64,000 nucleotides of DNA, taken from Paguma larvata (Eukaryota > Chordata > Mammalia > Carnivora > Viverridae). Location: assembly GCA_030068075.1 (NCBI GenBank), contig CM057826.1:61415312-61479311 (forward strand), read 5' to 3'. Numbering within the stretch: the stretch's first letter is position 1; each line of letters starts with the position of its first letter. The notes beneath the pieces were generated by a model, which had not been told where the DNA came from, did not search any database, and worked only from the letters and a program-made list of their open reading frames with translations. Below, in pieces: positions 61,548 through 64,000 of this stretch. Both the position numbers and the translations under genes were made by a program.

Positions 61548-61592
<45 letters not shown>

Positions 61593-61800
61593 GCATATGC
61601 CGTGCAATCCCATTTGGACGAAGTTTCAGAACGGACACACCCAGTCAGACACAAGTGACAGAAATCATGGAAAGCAGGTGAGAGACATCGGGAGAGTGTT
61701 ACATTTCGAGTAGGAGTGTCCTGACAGGAAGGGCGTGAGGGAACTTTCTGGAGGGATTCAATCCCCCTCGATATGAGTGAGTAGGGGGCAGGGAGCACGG
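61350..61800 (+). mobile_element. Old L1 3' end
   Basis: ATAAGTCTCAAAAACATATT, GAATGAAAGAAGCCAGACAC and the following CCCATTTGGACGAAGTTTCA match sense L1 3' sequence, with a CA microsatellite inside. Confidence 0.75.
61549..61591 (+). repeat. (CA)21 microsatellite
   Basis: A 43-base AC run that begins exactly where the L1 consensus reads GCCAGACACA, so it seems to have grown from that word. Confidence 0.98.
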
Positions 61801-62179
61801 GCCTCCACAGAAAAGGCCTCATTGCTTCTAGCACATGACCTCAGCTCATCTCCCCAGACAGCAGTGCGTCCCTTCCAGGGGTGGCTGCGGCAAGCCGTTC
61901 CCAGAGCGGGAGTTATTCTTGGGTGACCTGCAGTGTCCGATGGTCGGGGCGGAGATCACGGGGCCCTCAGTGGGGCTGTGGCCTGATTTGGGCGAGGTGG
62001 GCGACTGTGGCAGGCGAGAACACAGCGAAGAATACTTGCTCTGATGGCAGAACATTCTAGCCGAAGAGACAGAAGAAACAAGTCAACAAATAAATGAACA
62101 AGGTGATTTTGGATAATGACCACGCAGTAAAGGAAGGAAAAGAATGATGAGCTCCAGTGTGAGTAGGAGAGGCTACTCA
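61801..62179. other. Intergenic, no gene
   Basis: No recognised gene or repeat. Confidence 0.4.
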
Positions 62180-62540
62180 GATAGGGGGTGGAGGCAGGCT
62201 TCTCTGAGGAGGTGACACTTGACCTAAAAGCATTGCCGGCAGTGAGAACGGCATAGGCAAATGTCCTGAGGTAGGAATAAGTTGACCTGCTCAGGGTTCA
62301 GGAAGTTTGGCAATATGAACGCCGACAAGTGGGGGAGTGGCAGATGGTCAAACTGGAGAAACAGGACAAGACAAGACAGAGCATGCGGGCCCACAGGCCA
62401 CGGGGAAGAGTTCAGATTTTATTGTTAGTAAAATTGAGAGACCTTGAGGATTATAAAACCGGAGACGACAGGGACACGATCTGATTCACCTTTTCAAAGA
62501 GCAGGGAATGGATTGTGAGAGGCACGAACGGAAGCGGAGC
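62180..62540 (+). repeat. Unnamed old dispersed repeat
   Basis: GAGGAGGTGACACTTGACCT, GCAAATGTCCTGAGGTAGGA and GACACGATCTGATTCACC repeat the order seen near 54950-55280 and 7150-7350. Confidence 0.5.
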
Positions 62541-62564
62541 TGTAACACCAGGTGAGCGTAGCAT

Positions 62565-63426
62565 GAGGTTAAGCTTTATGTGTCAGCCAGGCTGGGCTAC
62601 AGACCCGGTCAGTCCATAAAACACCAATCTAGGTACTCTGCGAAGGTACTTTGCGGAGGTGATTAACACCTCCGCTCGGGCCGACTTTACGTAAAGAAGA
62701 CAACCCGCATGCCGAGGCTGCACCGCATCCGATCAGCTGAAGGTCTCGAGCGCAAAACCTGCTTCTCCTGGAGAAGTTCAGCCTCGCAAGACTGCGGCAC
62801 CAACTCCTGTCCGGGTTTCCGGCCCGCTGTGCTGCCCTACAAAGGTCAGACTTACCTGCTCCCCCCAGTTGTGTGAGCTAATTCCTTATCAGAACCTTCT
62901 CAATAGAAAGAAGGAAGGAAGGAAGGAAGGAAGGAAGGAAGGAAGGAAGGAAGGAAGGAAGGAAGGATGGAAGGAAGGAAGGATGGAAGGAAAGAAGGAA
63001 GGAAGGAAGGAAGGAAGGATGGAAGGAAGGGAGGGAAGGAAGGAAGGAAGGAAGGAAGGAAGGAAGGAAGGAAGGAAGGAAGGAAGGAAGAAAAGGAAAA
63101 GGAAGGAAGGAAGGAAGGAAGGAAAGGAAGGAAGGAAGGAGGGAGGGAGGGAGGGAGGGAGGGAGGAAGGGAGGAAGAGAAGGGAGAGAAAGAAAAAGAG
63201 AAAGAATGGAAGAAAGAGAAAGAAAGAAAGAAAGAAAGAAAGAAAGGGAAAAGGAAAGAAGGAAGGAAGGAAGGGAGGGAGGGGGGAGGACGGATGGAAG
63301 GAGGGAGGGAAGGAAGGAAGGAAGGAAAGAAGGGAGGAAGGGAGGGAGGGAGGGAGGGAGAGAAAGAGAAAAAGAAATAGAGATGTATCCTTTTGGTTCT
63401 GACTGTCTCGTGAACCCCGACTGATA
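62565..63426 (+). repeat. Old interspersed element carrying the GGAA tract
   Basis: TAAGCTTTATGTGTCAGCCA at the start, GTGAGCTAATTCCTTATCAG before the tract and GGTTCTGACTGTCTCGTGAA, CCCCGACTGATACAAG after it form a known mammalian repeat pattern in which a variable microsatellite precedes the last 40 bases. I cannot assign its family name. Confidence 0.5.
62905..63378 (+). repeat. (GGAA)n polypurine tract, about 470 bp
   Basis: Nearly uninterrupted purines: long GGAA/GAAG arrays with GGGA and GAAA blocks and a few GGAT interruptions. The long Lys/Gly/Glu/Arg and Ser/Leu/Pro frames across it are artefacts of the repeat. Confidence 0.98.
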
Positions 63427-63589
63427 CAAGTAGTTCACCCCTCAGGGTGCCACTAGAGACGGGCGCCGCGAAAGGGACTTCTATGCGCCCGGGCTCACAG
63501 TGGGCGCGCAGTCGCTACGACTGCCCTACCTCCTCTCTGTAAGGCTCGGCTGAGTTGCTGGACACAGAGCCCCCAGGTCCTCCCTTCTC

Positions 63590-63765
63590 AGGAGAGGATC
63601 ATCTCGGGTCATCCTCACGGCAGCCACCGTGAGGCTTTAGAGACAGAGAGGCTGAGGTCCCCATTGGCTTCGGGTCTCATAACCGATCCGGGCAGAGGTG
63701 GGACCAGAAGTCAGGTCGGTCCGCGTCCAGGGCCCGCGTTCTTAAGCCCGGGGCCACGCGCTTCC
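63590..63765 (-). repeat. MIR SINE relic
   Basis: The TTTAGAGACAGAGAGGCTGA block with the later GGTGGGACCAGAAGTCAGGT is a reverse-orientation MIR. Confidence 0.65.
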
Positions 63766-64000
63766 GTGATAGGTACGGAAAGCAGAAGCCGGATCGCAAG
63801 ATGAACAGAAGTTTGACGGGTCAGAAAAAGAAAATACTGGAAGGAAACTTCCTAACAAATCTCTCAGGGAGCGTGTTGGGGAAGAGCCAGGAGTGTGGAC
63901 CAGTCTTTCCTGTTCTTTTCAAATTCGTACGATTACGTATGTAGTTTGTGATCATAAAAACCTTGCCGATGTAATCCGGAGCTTCTAGTTTTCACCAGAA

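Noticed and set aside
62869..63438. Long Lys/Gly/Glu/Arg and Ser/Leu/Pro frames
   Set aside because: They are translations of the GGAA repeat.

Overview
This is nuclear DNA from a carnivore, almost certainly a feliform and most likely a cat. The main evidence is 26 tRNA-derived SINEs with the feliform head GGCGCCTGGGTGGCTCAG, a CT-rich middle and an A-rich AATAAA tail. Old mammalian L1, L2, MIR, hAT and LTR relics add to this. There are no operons, ribosome binding sites or bacterial features.

The window holds one recognisable protein gene: DRD1, the D1 dopamine receptor, on the minus strand. Its coding sequence (40390-41730) is one uninterrupted exon of 446 codons. Upstream in gene orientation lie about 500 bases of 5' leader, a 99-base intron (42231-42329) with consensus GT...AG ends, and a non-coding first exon in a CpG-rich, TATA-less promoter. 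Downstream lies a 3'UTR of about 1.7 kb ending near an AATAAA at 38665-38670. The layout agrees with the known human gene, which has two exons, a very short intron in the 5' leader and an intronless coding region.

Region by region: 1-9.6 kb is intergenic, with hAT (MER5-like), SINE, L1, a minus-strand retroviral-type LTR and a MaLR LTR nested in an older repeat. 9.6-20 kb is SINE- and L1-rich; it includes a solo LTR (16308-16664) inserted into a SINE with a 5-base target duplication, and a decayed retroviral integrase-like fragment. 20-36 kb is mixed old repeats with a near-identical 109-base direct duplication 468 bases apart. 36-45.6 kb contains DRD1 and has no SINE. 47-50 kb is an old L1 relic split by two SINEs. 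52.7 kb holds a short retroposed mRNA 3' end. 55.3-56.4 kb is an AT-rich minisatellite with a dimeric higher-order pattern. 59.6-60.5 kb is a 5'-truncated L1 with target duplications. 62.9-63.4 kb is a GGAA polypurine tract of about 470 bases.

I found no previously undescribed gene system. The most interesting signals are structural: the dimeric minisatellite that captured L1 sequence, the 109-base duplication, the solo LTR with repeated YY1-like motifs, the retroposed 3' end, and several repeat-poor AT-rich stretches that may be enhancers. Family names for old repeats come from recall of consensus sequences, not from a database search.
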